Shown here: positions 17,898 through 27,331 of the stretch, one piece after another
Layout: each line of letters begins with the position of its first letter
Position numbering within the stretch: position 1 is the first letter of the stretch
The notes under the pieces: model-generated
Databases searched by the model: none
Seen by the model: only the letters and a program-made list of their open reading frames with translations
What the model was told of the DNA's origin: nothing
Made by a program: the position numbers and the translations under genes
NCBI GenBank assembly: GCA_018333785.1
Contig: JAGXSU010000084.1
Coordinates: forward strand, 1-64,000
Direction of reading: 5' to 3'
Length of the DNA: 64,000 bases
From: Methylomicrobium sp.
GTDB taxonomy: Bacteria; Pseudomonadota; Gammaproteobacteria; Methylococcales; Methylomonadaceae

Positions 17898-18995
17898 TTA
17901 GCCAACCAGCGTCTTCCTGATCACACCCACGATTTGCTCAATCGTTTTATCTTCCAATGAGGGACAAATGGGTAAAGATAGACAGGTTGCCGCCACCTGC
18001 TCTGTTACCGGCAGTTTTACATGGGCATAAGCGTCTTTAAAAACATTTTGCTTATGCAAGGGAACCGGATAATAAACAGCACACCCAATTTGCTGATCTT
18101 GCAGGGCCTTTAGCACGTCATCGCGTCTATCACATAACAACGTGTACTGATGATAAACATGTTCACCCAAACCATCTTCAAAAGGCGTAGACAACGGTAA
18201 ATCTGCCATCAGCTCAGAATACAAATGCGCCGCCCGGCGTCTTCCGGCATTGTATTGTTCGATACGTTTCAATTTAACCCGCAGGATCACCGCCTGCATA
18301 TCATCCAGCCGACTGTTGTAACCAATGACATCGTGATAGTAACGAACTTTAGAGCCGTGATTGTGGTACATCTTGAGTTTTTCGGCTATCTCGTCGGATT
18401 GCGTGACCACAAGTCCGCCATCGCCGAATGCGCCTAAATTTTTGCTGGGAAAAAAACTGAAACCGGCCGAAGAACCAAAACTTCCGGTCTGACGGCCATT
18501 CACTCTGGCACCGAAGGATTGTGCACAATCCTCGATCAGTTTCAATCCGTGTTTTTTGCAAAGTTGCTGGATACGTGTCAAATCAGCAGGCTGTCCGAAC
18601 AAATGCACCGGCATGATCGCCTTGGTTTTTGATGTAATCGCCTGCTCGATTGCATCCGGATCGATATTGAATGTTTTAGGATCAATATCGACGAAAACCG
18701 GTGTAGCACCCACATAACAAATGGCTTCGGCTGTCGCGATAAACGTGAAGGGGGTGGTAATAACTTCATCACCGGCGCCTATGCCTTCCGCCAGTAAGGC
18801 CAGATGCAGAGCGTCCGTTCCTGATGCGACACCTACAGCATGTTTGACACCCAAATATTCAGCCGCTTCTTTTTCAAAATTCTGAACATTGGGACCTAAA
18901 ATAAATGAGCAATTGGCAATTGTCTCGGCAATGCCTTGCTCAATCTCATCGCGGATTTCTTCGTATTGAGCTTTTAGGTTGACCATCGGTATCAT
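17898..18995 (-). CDS. gnnB: PLP aminotransferase of the DegT family, probable UDP-GlcNAc 3-keto transaminase
   Basis: 365 residues of the DegT/DnrJ/EryC1 sugar aminotransferase family. The PLP Lys lies in FFPSKNLGAFGDGG, with VGVASGTDALHLAL, TPFTFIATAEAI and EDCAQSFGA as other family blocks. Immediately upstream is a Gfo/Idh/MocA dehydrogenase and downstream is lpxB. In Acidithiobacillus ferrooxidans the same pair (GnnA, GnnB) beside the lpx genes makes UDP-GlcNAc3N for lipid A with amide-linked chains. I infer the same role here from context. WbpE-type O-antigen synthesis is the alternative, but lpxB adjacency favours lipid A. Confidence 0.8.
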   Translation of the reverse strand: MIPMVNLKAQYEEIRDEIEQGIAETIANCSFILGPNVQNFEKEAAEYLGVKHAVGVASGTDALHLALLAEGIGAGDEVITTPFTFIATAEAICYVGATPVFVDIDPKTFNIDPDAIEQAITSKTKAIMPVHLFGQPADLTRIQQLCKKHGLKLIEDCAQSFGARVNGRQTGSFGSSAGFSFFPSKNLGAFGDGGLVVTQSDEIAEKLKMYHNHGSKVRYYHDVIGYNSRLDDMQAVILRVKLKRIEQYNAGRRRAAHLYSELMADLPLSTPFEDGLGEHVYHQYTLLCDRRDDVLKALQDQQIGCAVYYPVPLHKQNVFKDAYAHVKLPVTEQVAATCLSLPICPSLEDKTIEQIVGVIRKTLVG

Positions 18996-19043
18996 AGTTA
19001 TCTCATGCCTCTATTTTCTTTTTTATGGAAACGCTGGATTGAT

Positions 19044-19062
19044 TGAGTGAGTGAGTGAGTGA
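19044..19062. repeat. TGAG tetranucleotide microsatellite
   Basis: TGAGTGAGTGAGTGAGTGA, 4.75 units, lies in the 89-bp gap between gnnA and gnnB. It is outside any ORF, so copy changes would alter spacing, not reading frame. Confidence 0.8.
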
Positions 19063-19084
19063 TCTTAACGATCGCGTTCGCCAA

Positions 19085-20038
19085 TTACAGGCGGCGATCG
19101 GTGCCTGCCTGGGTCAGCAATGTGGAAATTTCCAGTGCGGTGGCAAGCGCCCGTCTGCCGGCTTCTCCCGATACAATCGGATTGTCACCGGTTTGGATGC
19201 AATGAACAAAATGTTTGATCTCTTCCATCAATGCATCGCCGTTTTCAAACACCGACTCTTCGTTGACGATTTCCGGTATGCCGGGAAACATTTCTTTATC
19301 GCCGGTTTTGTATTTGGTCAATACCCGGTTTTGAAAATCAACTGAAATATAAGAACTGGGCCGGAACAAGCGCATTTTGCGCTCCATTTTCATGCTGATG
19401 CGGCTGGCGGTGACATTCGCTACACAACCGCTTTTAAACACAAGGCGCGCGTTGGCTATATCGATATCTTTGGTTAAAACAGCCGTTCCGCTGGCATCAA
19501 TGCGTTCCAGATCCGAGTCGACCAGGGCCAGAATAATATCGATATCGTGGATCATCAGATCCAACACCACGCTGACATCATTGGCTCTGGGATTGAAAGG
19601 CGAAAGCCGATGCGATTCAATAAACAGCGGTTTTTCATCTTTATCCAGCCCCAATACGGCCGGGTTAAAGCGTTCTAAATGCCCGATTTGAAGAATCTTG
19701 TTATTTTGTTTGGCAAGTGCAATCAACTCGTCCGCTTCTTCAACGGTTACCGTAATCGGCTTTTCAACCAGCACATGAGCGCCATGTATCAGAAAATCCT
19801 TGCTGACGGCATGATGTAAAGTCGTGGGCACCACGATACTGACGGCATCCACCTGGCCCAATAATGACTGGTAATCGGTCAATGCCTGAGCACCGTGTTT
19901 TTCGGCAACGGCTGTTGCTGCAGCCTCATTGATATCGACAACGGCTACCAATTCACAATCGGGCAATGACGCGTATTTCTCAGCATGAAATTTACCCAGA
20001 TAACCTGTTCCGACTACTGCGCACTTAATTTTATTCAT
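19085..20038 (-). CDS. gnnA: Gfo/Idh/MocA oxidoreductase, probable UDP-GlcNAc 3-dehydrogenase
   Basis: 317 residues starting MNKIKCAVVGTGYLGKFHAE, with AGGA at good distance; the longer ORF-track start adds seven residues without support. The N-terminal Rossmann fold carries VGTGYLG and the EKP motif (VLVEKPIT), and the C-terminal half is the MocA dimerisation domain. It should oxidise the 3-hydroxyl of a UDP-sugar with NAD+ as the first step of 3-amino sugar synthesis, which the downstream transaminase would finish before lpxB. The order gnnA-gnnB-lpxB supports this. Substrate is inferred, not visible. Confidence 0.8.
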   Translation of the reverse strand: MNKIKCAVVGTGYLGKFHAEKYASLPDCELVAVVDINEAAATAVAEKHGAQALTDYQSLLGQVDAVSIVVPTTLHHAVSKDFLIHGAHVLVEKPITVTVEEADELIALAKQNNKILQIGHLERFNPAVLGLDKDEKPLFIESHRLSPFNPRANDVSVVLDLMIHDIDIILALVDSDLERIDASGTAVLTKDIDIANARLVFKSGCVANVTASRISMKMERKMRLFRPSSYISVDFQNRVLTKYKTGDKEMFPGIPEIVNEESVFENGDALMEEIKHFVHCIQTGDNPIVSGEAGRRALATALEISTLLTQAGTDRRL

Positions 20039-20126
20039 GAAATTCCTATACTTAACCAATCAAGCTTTACCAGGCGGGCAATTTACAAGTACCCAGACAT
20101 TTTAAACGTTATACGACCATTTCATA

Positions 20127-20205
20127 GGCTCTGTTCGTTTTAATAGTGGATATAGACCCGCGGCAAACGAAAGAGCGATGTAGGACGGATAAGGCGAACA
20201 AAGCC
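20127..20205. mobile_element. 79-bp miniature element related to the 14.9-kb MITE
   Basis: Ends read GGCTCTGTTCG and, inverted, GGCTTTGTTCG, close to GGCTATGTTCG of the 14924 element. The flanks ATTTCATA and ATTTCAAA agree at 7 of 8 bases, consistent with an old 8-bp target duplication. The interior includes GTAGGACGGATAAGGCG, which resembles the repeat at 58950. Confidence 0.65.
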
Positions 20206-20280
20206 ATTTCAAAGGTGCTCTATGGATTGGCTGAATGATTTCACTTACCAGGTGAAGCATTGACTTCACACAATCCGTAG

Positions 20281-20454
20281 TTAAATTTGGTGAATCATTA
20301 TCCGGCAATTCATCACCCCTGTCATGCGCTTATAGCGCCAATACCGTACTTTCAAATAATCCGGCAGCCTATACGCTATTTTATTTTCAGAGTCATCCAA
20401 ATGATGTACATCCTGTGGATAAGTCTGTGCGCAGCTTGTTTTTTCTAAGTGCAT
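20281..20454 (-). CDS. Possible small protein, 57 aa
   Basis: Starts MHLEKTSCAQTYPQDVHHLD and ends MTGVMNCRIMIHQI. The main support is a strong GAGGAG five bases before the ATG; the ORF-track start is upstream of this site and less likely. The peptide is basic and aromatic in its second half (YLKVRYWRYKRMTG). I recognise no family. It stands alone between gnnA and hrpA in a gap of 580 bp that otherwise holds only the 79-bp element. Confidence 0.35.
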   Translation of the reverse strand: MHLEKTSCAQTYPQDVHHLDDSENKIAYRLPDYLKVRYWRYKRMTGVMNCRIMIHQI

Positions 20455-20617
20455 AAGTCTCCTCTGCGGCAAACTAAACGCCCCTATAAAAAATTTAATC
20501 CTTAATTATTACAACAAGATAGGTTATAACACCGGATCGCTTAAGCCATCTTCCAAGCAATAGAAACAGCCGAGGTCAACTGTGCATAACTCGTGTCGAG
20601 TCTAAACCAATTTACAG

Positions 20618-23600
20618 CTAAAAACGATCATCCCATGCTTTTTCAAGACGCTTGGCTGAGACAGGAAAAGGCGTTTTTAACTGCTGGGCATACAAAGAGA
20701 CTCTGAACTCTTCCAGTAACCAGCGAAACGGATCGGATTCGGGAATCACGCTTTTTTTCTTGGCTCGTTCGGCCACTTCCTTCCAAAAACGCTGACAAAA
20801 GCGGTTGATTTCCTGCTGCTTCTGCACGTCGTTATTCATTTTTTCCAGACGGTATTCAACCGCCTTCAAGTAGCGGGGAAACTGCTTTAGCTGCAGATAA
20901 GGCGTTCTTCTGATAAACCCCGCAAACACCAGTAAACGGAGTTGCTCGTTAATATCCTTACCCAGCGGATCAGAGGCGTTCAGCCGCTGCAATTGCCTGT
21001 TGATTGCCCCGACGCGCTCCATGACTTCCTTGGCAAGTAGGCTTGCCTCATTTGTCACCTGGATCAATTTTGATTTATGCGCGTCAAGACGCTGCTCAAA
21101 AATCGGCTGGCTTCTTATCAAGCCCTCATCCAGGAATACCGATGAGAATACGCAATATAAAATATCGTCTTTAAATGATTGCCCGCCATAATTGTTTAGC
21201 AACGGATGTGGCGAAAGTTTTTGATAAATCAATTCCAAAGCCGGTGAATGCGGCATATTTTTGAGCAAATATTTGCACTCTTTGGCTAAATACAACTGAA
21301 ACAGTTTGACCAATCCGTCGTGATGCGTGTCATCGGCTTTTTGCCGGGTATCAAAAATCTTGACGCCTATCGAGTCACCTTCATCAACAATTGCCGGATA
21401 GCCTATAAATGCCTGGCCTTGCTGGATAAATTGGTAGGTTTCCGGTAAATCATCGAAAGCCCATTGCACACAACCGGTGTAATTGAGCTCATCGGCCGCT
21501 ATTTGGTCAAAAGTTTGTCCTGCTTTTTGGCTAAACCGACTCTGCAATTGCTTGAGGTCGCGACCGTAATCGAGCAACTTGCCTTGCTCATCGACGATGC
21601 GATAGTTCATTTTTAAATGATCGCTGAGCACGTCGGGATGCCATTCATTTGAAGGTATCGCCTCGCCGGTCAGTTTTCGTAAGCGTGTCCCCAGCCATTC
21701 ATACAAAGAGCCTTTAAAATCCGGTTCGATTTCAAGACACTGTTTTGCCGTTTGCGGCACCGGGACAAAATGTTTTCTCAGCTGTTTGGGCAGCGATTTG
21801 ATCAAGCCAATCACTTTTTCCTCGAGCATTCCGGGCACCAGCCATTCGAAAGGCTGTTCGCTGACCTGATTGAGCTGATGAACAGGGATGATCGCTGTCA
21901 CGCCGTCCTCGTCATGGCCGGGTTCGAAGCGATATTGCAGATTAAACGTCAAGCGCCCTACTGATTTGCTGTCAGGAAAATCCCATTCATTGACCAAATG
22001 GTCTTGTTCGCGCGTAAGATCCTCTTTGGTTAAAAACAGGAGCCTGGAATTCTCACGTTCAACCGTTTTGCGCCATTGCTCAAAGGTTACGCCGTTGACT
22101 ACTGATTCGGGAATTTTTTTATCATAAAACTGAAACAGCCATTCTTCGTCTTCAATCAAGTCAACCCGGCGTCCTTTATGCTGGATATAGCCGACTTCTT
22201 CCAGCAATTGCTGGTTAACCTTAAAAAAGGGCGCATTGGTTTGATATTCATGATTGACCAAACCGAAACGTATGAAGAAATCGCGCGCCGCCTTTGGATC
22301 AACATGTTCATAAGGAATCTTGCGCTTGGCCTGAAGTGTCAGTCCATACAGCAAGGTGCGCTCGTATATGCCGCTGCGCCCGGCTTTTTTCTCCCAGTGC
22401 GGATCGTAGTAGTTGCGTTTGATCAGATGACCTGAACACGCCTCTATCCATTCCGATTCAATTTGGGCAACCGTGCGAGCATACACTTTGCTGGTCTCGA
22501 CGTGTTCTGCCGCCATAATCCATTTTGGCCTCAGCTTATGTAAGCCGGATCCCGGAAAAATAAAGAATTTTAGCCCACGCGCGCCCAAGTATTCGTATTG
22601 CTCATGCTTAAAACCTATGTTGGATAACAATCCAGGCAATAGCGCGCGATGAATTTCGGAATAGCCCGCTTCCAGCATATTGGGCTTGAATTTAAGCTCA
22701 CCTTTGATGACCTGCATGATTTGAGCATGAATATCAAACCACTCTTTCATGCGGATATATGACAAAAACTGATCCTTGCAGTATTTACGCAGCTTGTTGT
22801 TCGACAGATGTTTTTTCTGTTCTTCGAAGGCATTCCAGAGGTTGAGCAACGTCAGAAAATCCGATTCTGGGTGCTTGTAGATCGCATGCTTGGCTTCGGC
22901 TTGCGGAAGTTTGTCGGCGGGTTTATCCCTGGGATCCTGAACACTCAGCGCTGAAACGATGATTGATACCTCGGTTAAACAATTCAGTTCAGCGGCAGCC
23001 AGCAACATCCGGGCAAGTTTGGGATCAGTGGGCAGTTTGGCGATCTGTTTGCCCATCTCGGTCAACCGCCCTTGCTTATCCAGAGCGTTGACTTCATGCA
23101 GCATGGTTTTGCCGTCGCGGATCATCTTGTCTTCAGGCGGCTCGACAAACGGAAAGTCTTCGATATCACCCAGATTCAACGAAATCATTTGCAAAATGAC
23201 CGAGGATAAATTGGTCCTCAGGATTTCCGGTTCCGTAAATTCCGGACGGACACTAAAATCTTCCTTCGAATACAAACGAATGCAAATACCCTCGGCAACC
23301 CGCCCACATCGCCCTGCTCGCTGATTGGCACTGGCCTGGGAAATTTTTTCTATGGGTAAACGCTGAATTTTACTGCGATGACTGTATCGGCTGATACGGG
23401 CATGACCGGTATCAATCACGCAGCGAATGCCGGGTACTGTCAACGATGTTTCAGCGACATTGGTCGCTAATACGATCCTTAGCCCACCTTTGGGCTTGAA
23501 CACCTGCTCCTGCTCACTGACACTGAGTTTTGAATAGAGCGGCAGAATTTCGTAACCGGTAGGGTGGTGTTTTCTTAACGATTCGGTTGTTTCCCTGATT

Positions 23601-24505
23601 TCCCGCTCGCCGCTTAAAAAAATCAGAATATCACCGCGCATGTCCCGCGCTAATTCGTCAACCGCATCCAGAATCGCCTGCTGCAAATCAGCCGTGGTTT
23701 CATCATTTTCTTCGCTTTGCTCTATGGGCCGGTAGCGAATATCGACGGGGTAAGTCCGGCCGGATACTTCGACAATCGGCGCACCGCTGTAATGTTTGGC
23801 AAAACGTTCCGGATCAATCGTGGCCGAAGTTATGATCAGCTTCAGGTCCGGCCTCTTGGGCAAGAGCCAACGCATGTAACCCAGCAAAAAATCGATATTC
23901 AAACTGCGTTCGTGAGCCTCATCAATGATGATCGTGTCATATTGATTGAGGTAAGGATCATTTTGAGTCTCGGCCAGCAAAATTCCGTCGGTCATTAATT
24001 TCACCAATGAATCGGAATGCGTTTTATCGTAAAAGCGGACTTTATAACCGACCGATTTACCAAGAGGCTCGCCCAGTTCTTCGGCAATTCTGTCGGCCAC
24101 GGTGCGAGCAGCAATCCGGCGCGGCTGGGTATGCCCAATGAAGCCCGAAGTGCCCCGACCGATAGCTAAACAAATTTTCGGCAGCTGAGTTGTCTTGCCT
24201 GAACCGGTCTCGCCGCAAACGATAACGACCTGGTGCTGCTGAATCAGCTGGGCAATTTCATCTTTTTTGCCGCTGACCGGTAAATCGGGAAAGTTGATCG
24301 CCGGAATACTGGCCTGTCTTTTCAGCTTTTTGCCAACTGACTGCTCAATGCGTCCGGCCAAAGCGGCCAGTTTTGGCTCCTGAATTTTACCTTTCTGATA
24401 ATCGCTACGCAGCCTATCCAACTCGCGCTTTAAGCTGTGCCGGTCTTGATTGAGACAGTCGGACAGCTTTTTACTCAGTTGCTTGATAAGATCTTGCGAA
24501 GACAT
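20618..24505 (-). CDS. hrpA: ATP-dependent RNA helicase HrpA (DEAH box)
   Basis: 1295 residues, the usual HrpA length. Motifs in order are GETGSGKTTQLP (I), TQPRRIAARTVA (Ia), DEAHERSLN (II, DEAH), ITSATIDPERFA (III), LATNVAETSLTVPG (V) and QRAGRCGR (VI). Then follow the HA2/ratchet region, an OB fold, and the long C-terminal extension specific to bacterial HrpA. E. coli HrpA has been linked to mRNA processing and rescue of stalled or collided ribosomes. It is monocistronic by layout, with more than 150 bp on either side free of genes on its strand. Confidence 0.96.
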   Translation of the reverse strand: MSSQDLIKQLSKKLSDCLNQDRHSLKRELDRLRSDYQKGKIQEPKLAALAGRIEQSVGKKLKRQASIPAINFPDLPVSGKKDEIAQLIQQHQVVIVCGETGSGKTTQLPKICLAIGRGTSGFIGHTQPRRIAARTVADRIAEELGEPLGKSVGYKVRFYDKTHSDSLVKLMTDGILLAETQNDPYLNQYDTIIIDEAHERSLNIDFLLGYMRWLLPKRPDLKLIITSATIDPERFAKHYSGAPIVEVSGRTYPVDIRYRPIEQSEENDETTADLQQAILDAVDELARDMRGDILIFLSGEREIRETTESLRKHHPTGYEILPLYSKLSVSEQEQVFKPKGGLRIVLATNVAETSLTVPGIRCVIDTGHARISRYSHRSKIQRLPIEKISQASANQRAGRCGRVAEGICIRLYSKEDFSVRPEFTEPEILRTNLSSVILQMISLNLGDIEDFPFVEPPEDKMIRDGKTMLHEVNALDKQGRLTEMGKQIAKLPTDPKLARMLLAAAELNCLTEVSIIVSALSVQDPRDKPADKLPQAEAKHAIYKHPESDFLTLLNLWNAFEEQKKHLSNNKLRKYCKDQFLSYIRMKEWFDIHAQIMQVIKGELKFKPNMLEAGYSEIHRALLPGLLSNIGFKHEQYEYLGARGLKFFIFPGSGLHKLRPKWIMAAEHVETSKVYARTVAQIESEWIEACSGHLIKRNYYDPHWEKKAGRSGIYERTLLYGLTLQAKRKIPYEHVDPKAARDFFIRFGLVNHEYQTNAPFFKVNQQLLEEVGYIQHKGRRVDLIEDEEWLFQFYDKKIPESVVNGVTFEQWRKTVERENSRLLFLTKEDLTREQDHLVNEWDFPDSKSVGRLTFNLQYRFEPGHDEDGVTAIIPVHQLNQVSEQPFEWLVPGMLEEKVIGLIKSLPKQLRKHFVPVPQTAKQCLEIEPDFKGSLYEWLGTRLRKLTGEAIPSNEWHPDVLSDHLKMNYRIVDEQGKLLDYGRDLKQLQSRFSQKAGQTFDQIAADELNYTGCVQWAFDDLPETYQFIQQGQAFIGYPAIVDEGDSIGVKIFDTRQKADDTHHDGLVKLFQLYLAKECKYLLKNMPHSPALELIYQKLSPHPLLNNYGGQSFKDDILYCVFSSVFLDEGLIRSQPIFEQRLDAHKSKLIQVTNEASLLAKEVMERVGAINRQLQRLNASDPLGKDINEQLRLLVFAGFIRRTPYLQLKQFPRYLKAVEYRLEKMNNDVQKQQEINRFCQRFWKEVAERAKKKSVIPESDPFRWLLEEFRVSLYAQQLKTPFPVSAKRLEKAWDDRF

Positions 24506-24663
24506 TTTTCTTTTTCCAATGACAAGTGGCGGGTATTATAGCGGCTACGCACACCTTTTTTGTCAATATGGACAACTATTCCTGTGCCTACTAAACTAAA
24601 TACACGGTCAAGTTAAGCTGACCTGATTAACGATTCCGCCCGATTAAATTCAAAGGTGCCGTT

Positions 24664-25221
24664 GTGATTACGTCTGTATCAATGCATCCAATCTCGAATT
24701 GGCCAGGTATAAGTCCTGAAAAGGCGCATGCACAAGAAAAAAATACCGGCTCCTCAACCGCAACAACGCAAGAAAAACTGCCGCAAACCGGCACTTCAGC
24801 CTCGCCTGAAGCGCAAGATCTTGAAAAAATTAAAGTCATAGAATCACTGAAAGCCAGAGACCGTGAAGTCAGAGCACATGAACAAGCGCATATTTCGGCA
24901 TCAGGAGGATTGGCAACCGGCGGTGCCAGCTTCACTTATCAACAAGGCCCGGACGGCAAGCGCTATGCAATCGGAGGGGAAGTCAACATTGACACTTCTT
25001 CAGTACCCGGAGACCCCAGCGCAACATTAAGAAAAGCAGAAACGATAAGACGGGCGGCACTTGCGCCGGCCAATCCATCCGGGCAGGATTACAAAGTTGC
25101 ATCCAAAGCCGCCCAGATGGCAACGAAAGCGCAAATGGATATGATAAAACTGCAACAGGAAACTCAATCAGAGACCGCATCTGAAGAAAAACCCAGCCTG
25201 AAGATTGACCTGACGGCCTGA
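24664..25221 (+). CDS. SprA-related putative metalloprotease
   Basis: 185 residues. The GTG start is supported by AAAGG seven bases before it. The first 60 residues are low complexity and probably disordered (Thr/Ser/Glu-rich). The conserved part begins near 65 with LKARDREVRAHEQAHISASG, containing HEQAH, a zinc HExxH motif, then GGASFTYQQGPDGKRYAIGG and a helical tail rich in Ala and Met (KVASKAAQMATKAQMDMIKL). This pattern is the SprA-related family (Pfam DUF also called CJM1_0395-type metalloproteases). No signal peptide is visible. Function is unknown for the family. Confidence 0.8.
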   Translation: MITSVSMHPISNWPGISPEKAHAQEKNTGSSTATTQEKLPQTGTSASPEAQDLEKIKVIESLKARDREVRAHEQAHISASGGLATGGASFTYQQGPDGKRYAIGGEVNIDTSSVPGDPSATLRKAETIRRAALAPANPSGQDYKVASKAAQMATKAQMDMIKLQQETQSETASEEKPSLKIDLTA

Positions 25222-25236
25222 GCGACCGATTAAATT

Positions 25237-25965
25237 CTAGATCTCAACGACCCGATTGACATCAAAACCTTCCACCATTTTTCTCCCCACATAACCTCTT
25301 GGATTGCATAACACCCTGGCTCCGGCAATCCGGTAATCGCCGGGACTGTGAACATGTCCATGAAACCATGCAGCAATCTCGTACTCATGCAGCAACCATT
25401 TTAAATCGTTGCAATAGGCTAATTTTTTCAGGGCTTGAGGCGATCCATTCCAGCTCCATTCGGAAGGAGCATGGTGGGTAACAATGATTGTTTTTCCTGA
25501 AAACGGTTGCTCCAGTTCAGCTATTAACCACTTTTTTGAACGTTCATGTAGCTTGAAAAAAGCAAGTGGATCAAACGCGTTTTCTGAATATTTTATTTTT
25601 CTAAAATCATTCAGCGAATTGCTCAGAATAGCCACTTTCTCCTCTCCGTCCTGAAACAAATCAGTCCACAAGGTACAGCCCAAAAATCTGACCCCTTGAA
25701 AAATAAACTGATTATTTTCCAAAAAATGAATCCGGCTGCCAGCGCACTGCTCTCTGAGTGTCTTTAACGTGTCATGATACTCCTGGGTATAAAACTCATG
25801 ATTTCCGGCAACATAGATAACCGGTTTGTTGATTGTTTTGAGCCATTCAACACCTTGCTTATAGATGCCGATGTCTCCCGCCGCTATAATGATATCGGCA
25901 TCATTACCCGGCAGATCCAGTGGGCCGAATTCAAGATGAAGGTCTGAAAAATAGTTGATTTTCAC
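25237..25965 (-). CDS. Calcineurin-like metallophosphoesterase
   Basis: 242 residues with all metallophosphoesterase motifs: FSDLHLEFG (D-x-H), AAGDIG (GD), VAGNHEFY (GNHE), VTHHAPS and HGHVHSPGDY (GHxH). Two metal ions would be bound. No signal peptide, so cytoplasmic. Substrate cannot be read from sequence; the C-terminal half with WSWNGSPQALKKLAYCNDLK is typical of the small uncharacterised clade used widely in proteobacteria. It is divergent from ispG with an 88-bp gap and convergent with the SprA-type gene. Confidence 0.88.
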   Translation of the reverse strand: MKINYFSDLHLEFGPLDLPGNDADIIIAAGDIGIYKQGVEWLKTINKPVIYVAGNHEFYTQEYHDTLKTLREQCAGSRIHFLENNQFIFQGVRFLGCTLWTDLFQDGEEKVAILSNSLNDFRKIKYSENAFDPLAFFKLHERSKKWLIAELEQPFSGKTIIVTHHAPSEWSWNGSPQALKKLAYCNDLKWLLHEYEIAAWFHGHVHSPGDYRIAGARVLCNPRGYVGRKMVEGFDVNRVVEI

Positions 25966-26053
25966 TAATTAACTCTATTGAAAGCCGGGTATAAGGTATA
26001 CTGTGGCTTATTTTTTCAGATAACAACAACCTTTTCCATAAAGATATTTGGCT

Positions 26054-27277
26054 ATGTCAAGCAGACCAAGAAAAATCACACAACAAGTTCAAATCGGTGA
26101 TATTAAAGTCGGAGGTGGCGCTCCGATTGTTGTTCAATCCATGACTAATACTGACACAGCGGATGTCAGCTCAACGGTCAATCAGGTTATGGAGTTGTCA
26201 AGAGCCGGTTCCGAGATTGTCCGGATTACTGTCAATACGGAAGAAGCGGCAAAAGCAGTTGCCGAAATTCGCAACCAGCTGGATCAAAAAGGTTTTACTG
26301 TGCCGCTGGTCGGAGACTTTCATTTCAATGGCCACAAGCTGTTGGAAAAATATCCCGATTGCGCTCAGGCCCTGGATAAATACCGCATAAATCCCGGAAA
26401 CGTCGGTCGTGGTAAAAGCCGTGATCCTCAGTTTCAGCAAATGATTGAATTTGCATGCCAATATAACAAACCGGTGCGCATTGGCGTCAATGGCGGCAGT
26501 TTGGATCAAGCCGTTCTTACCCGCTTGCTGGATGAAAACAGGGAAAAGCCTGAACCCTTACCCTTGTCAGCCATCACTCGAGAAGCAATTATCCTCTCTG
26601 CCCTGGAAAGCGCTGCTAAAGCAGAGGAAATTGGCCTGGGTAGAGATAAGATATTACTGTCTTGCAAAATCAGCAACGTCCAGGAATTGATCAAAATCTA
26701 TCAGGATTTGTCGGACCGTTGCGATTATTCGCTGCACCTTGGCCTGACCGAAGCCGGCATGGGCTCCAAAGGCATAGTCGCTTCGGCTGCAGCCTTGTCT
26801 GTATTGATGCAACAAGGCATAGGCGATACCATTCGCATATCCCTGACACCTGAACCCGGCACAGCAAGAACCCAAGAAGTCGTCGTCGCTCAAGAGATTC
26901 TCCAAACCATGGGATTCAGATCGTTTACCCCAATGGTCATTTCCTGCCCGGGATGCGGACGTACTACCAGTGATTATTTCCAACGATTAGCGATGGACAT
27001 TCAATCCTACTTACGCATCAGCATGCCCACATGGAAAAAGAAATATCCCGGCGTAGAAAAAATGGAAGTTGCGGTAATGGGTTGCGTGGTGAACGGTCCG
27101 GGTGAAAGTAAAAGTGCTAACATCGGCATCAGTTTACCGGGTACCGGTGAAACGCCTGTTGCCCCTGTCTACGAAGACGGAGAAAAAACGGTGACACTAA
27201 AAGGTGATCATATAGCCGAGGAATTCCAGGCTATCGTTGAACGTTATATAGAAAGCCACTACGGCACTTCCAACTAA
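26054..27277 (+). CDS. ispG: 4-hydroxy-3-methylbut-2-en-1-yl diphosphate synthase (GcpE)
   Basis: 407 residues, the two-domain bacterial form with a TIM barrel and a C-terminal [4Fe-4S] domain. The cluster ligands are in SCPGCGRT and [10 protein letters not shown]. It catalyses the penultimate step of the MEP isoprenoid pathway, turning MEcPP into HMBPP. I prefer ATG 26054 ([11 protein letters not shown]) over the TTG two codons earlier used by the ORF track; the difference is minor. The following gene is separated by a 54-bp gap holding a perfect hairpin. Confidence 0.97.
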   Translation: MSSRPRKITQQVQIGDIKVGGGAPIVVQSMTNTDTADVSSTVNQVMELSRAGSEIVRITVNTEEAAKAVAEIRNQLDQKGFTVPLVGDFHFNGHKLLEKYPDCAQALDKYRINPGNVGRGKSRDPQFQQMIEFACQYNKPVRIGVNGGSLDQAVLTRLLDENREKPEPLPLSAITREAIILSALESAAKAEEIGLGRDKILLSCKISNVQELIKIYQDLSDRCDYSLHLGLTEAGMGSKGIVASAAALSVLMQQGIGDTIRISLTPEPGTARTQEVVVAQEILQTMGFRSFTPMVISCPGCGRTTSDYFQRLAMDIQSYLRISMPTWKKKYPGVEKMEVAVMGCVVNGPGESKSANIGISLPGTGETPVAPVYEDGEKTVTLKGDHIAEEFQAIVERYIESHYGTSN

Positions 27278-27289
27278 AATCAACCTTTT

Positions 27290-27316
27290 ATCCTTTGGTC
27301 TCGCAGACCAAAGGAT
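27290..27316 (+). terminator. Perfect 12-bp hairpin after ispG
   Basis: ATCCTTTGGTCT and AGACCAAAGGAT pair perfectly around a 3-base loop, starting 12 bases after the ispG stop. There is no T run, so it may be a weak terminator, an mRNA 3'-end stabiliser, or a processing site between ispG and the protease gene 15 bases further on. Confidence 0.6.
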
Positions 27317-27331
27317 ATACAGCTGAATACG

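Noticed and set aside
20102-20308. 68-aa minus ORF after gnnA
   Set aside because: It covers the 79-bp element and has no ribosome binding site.
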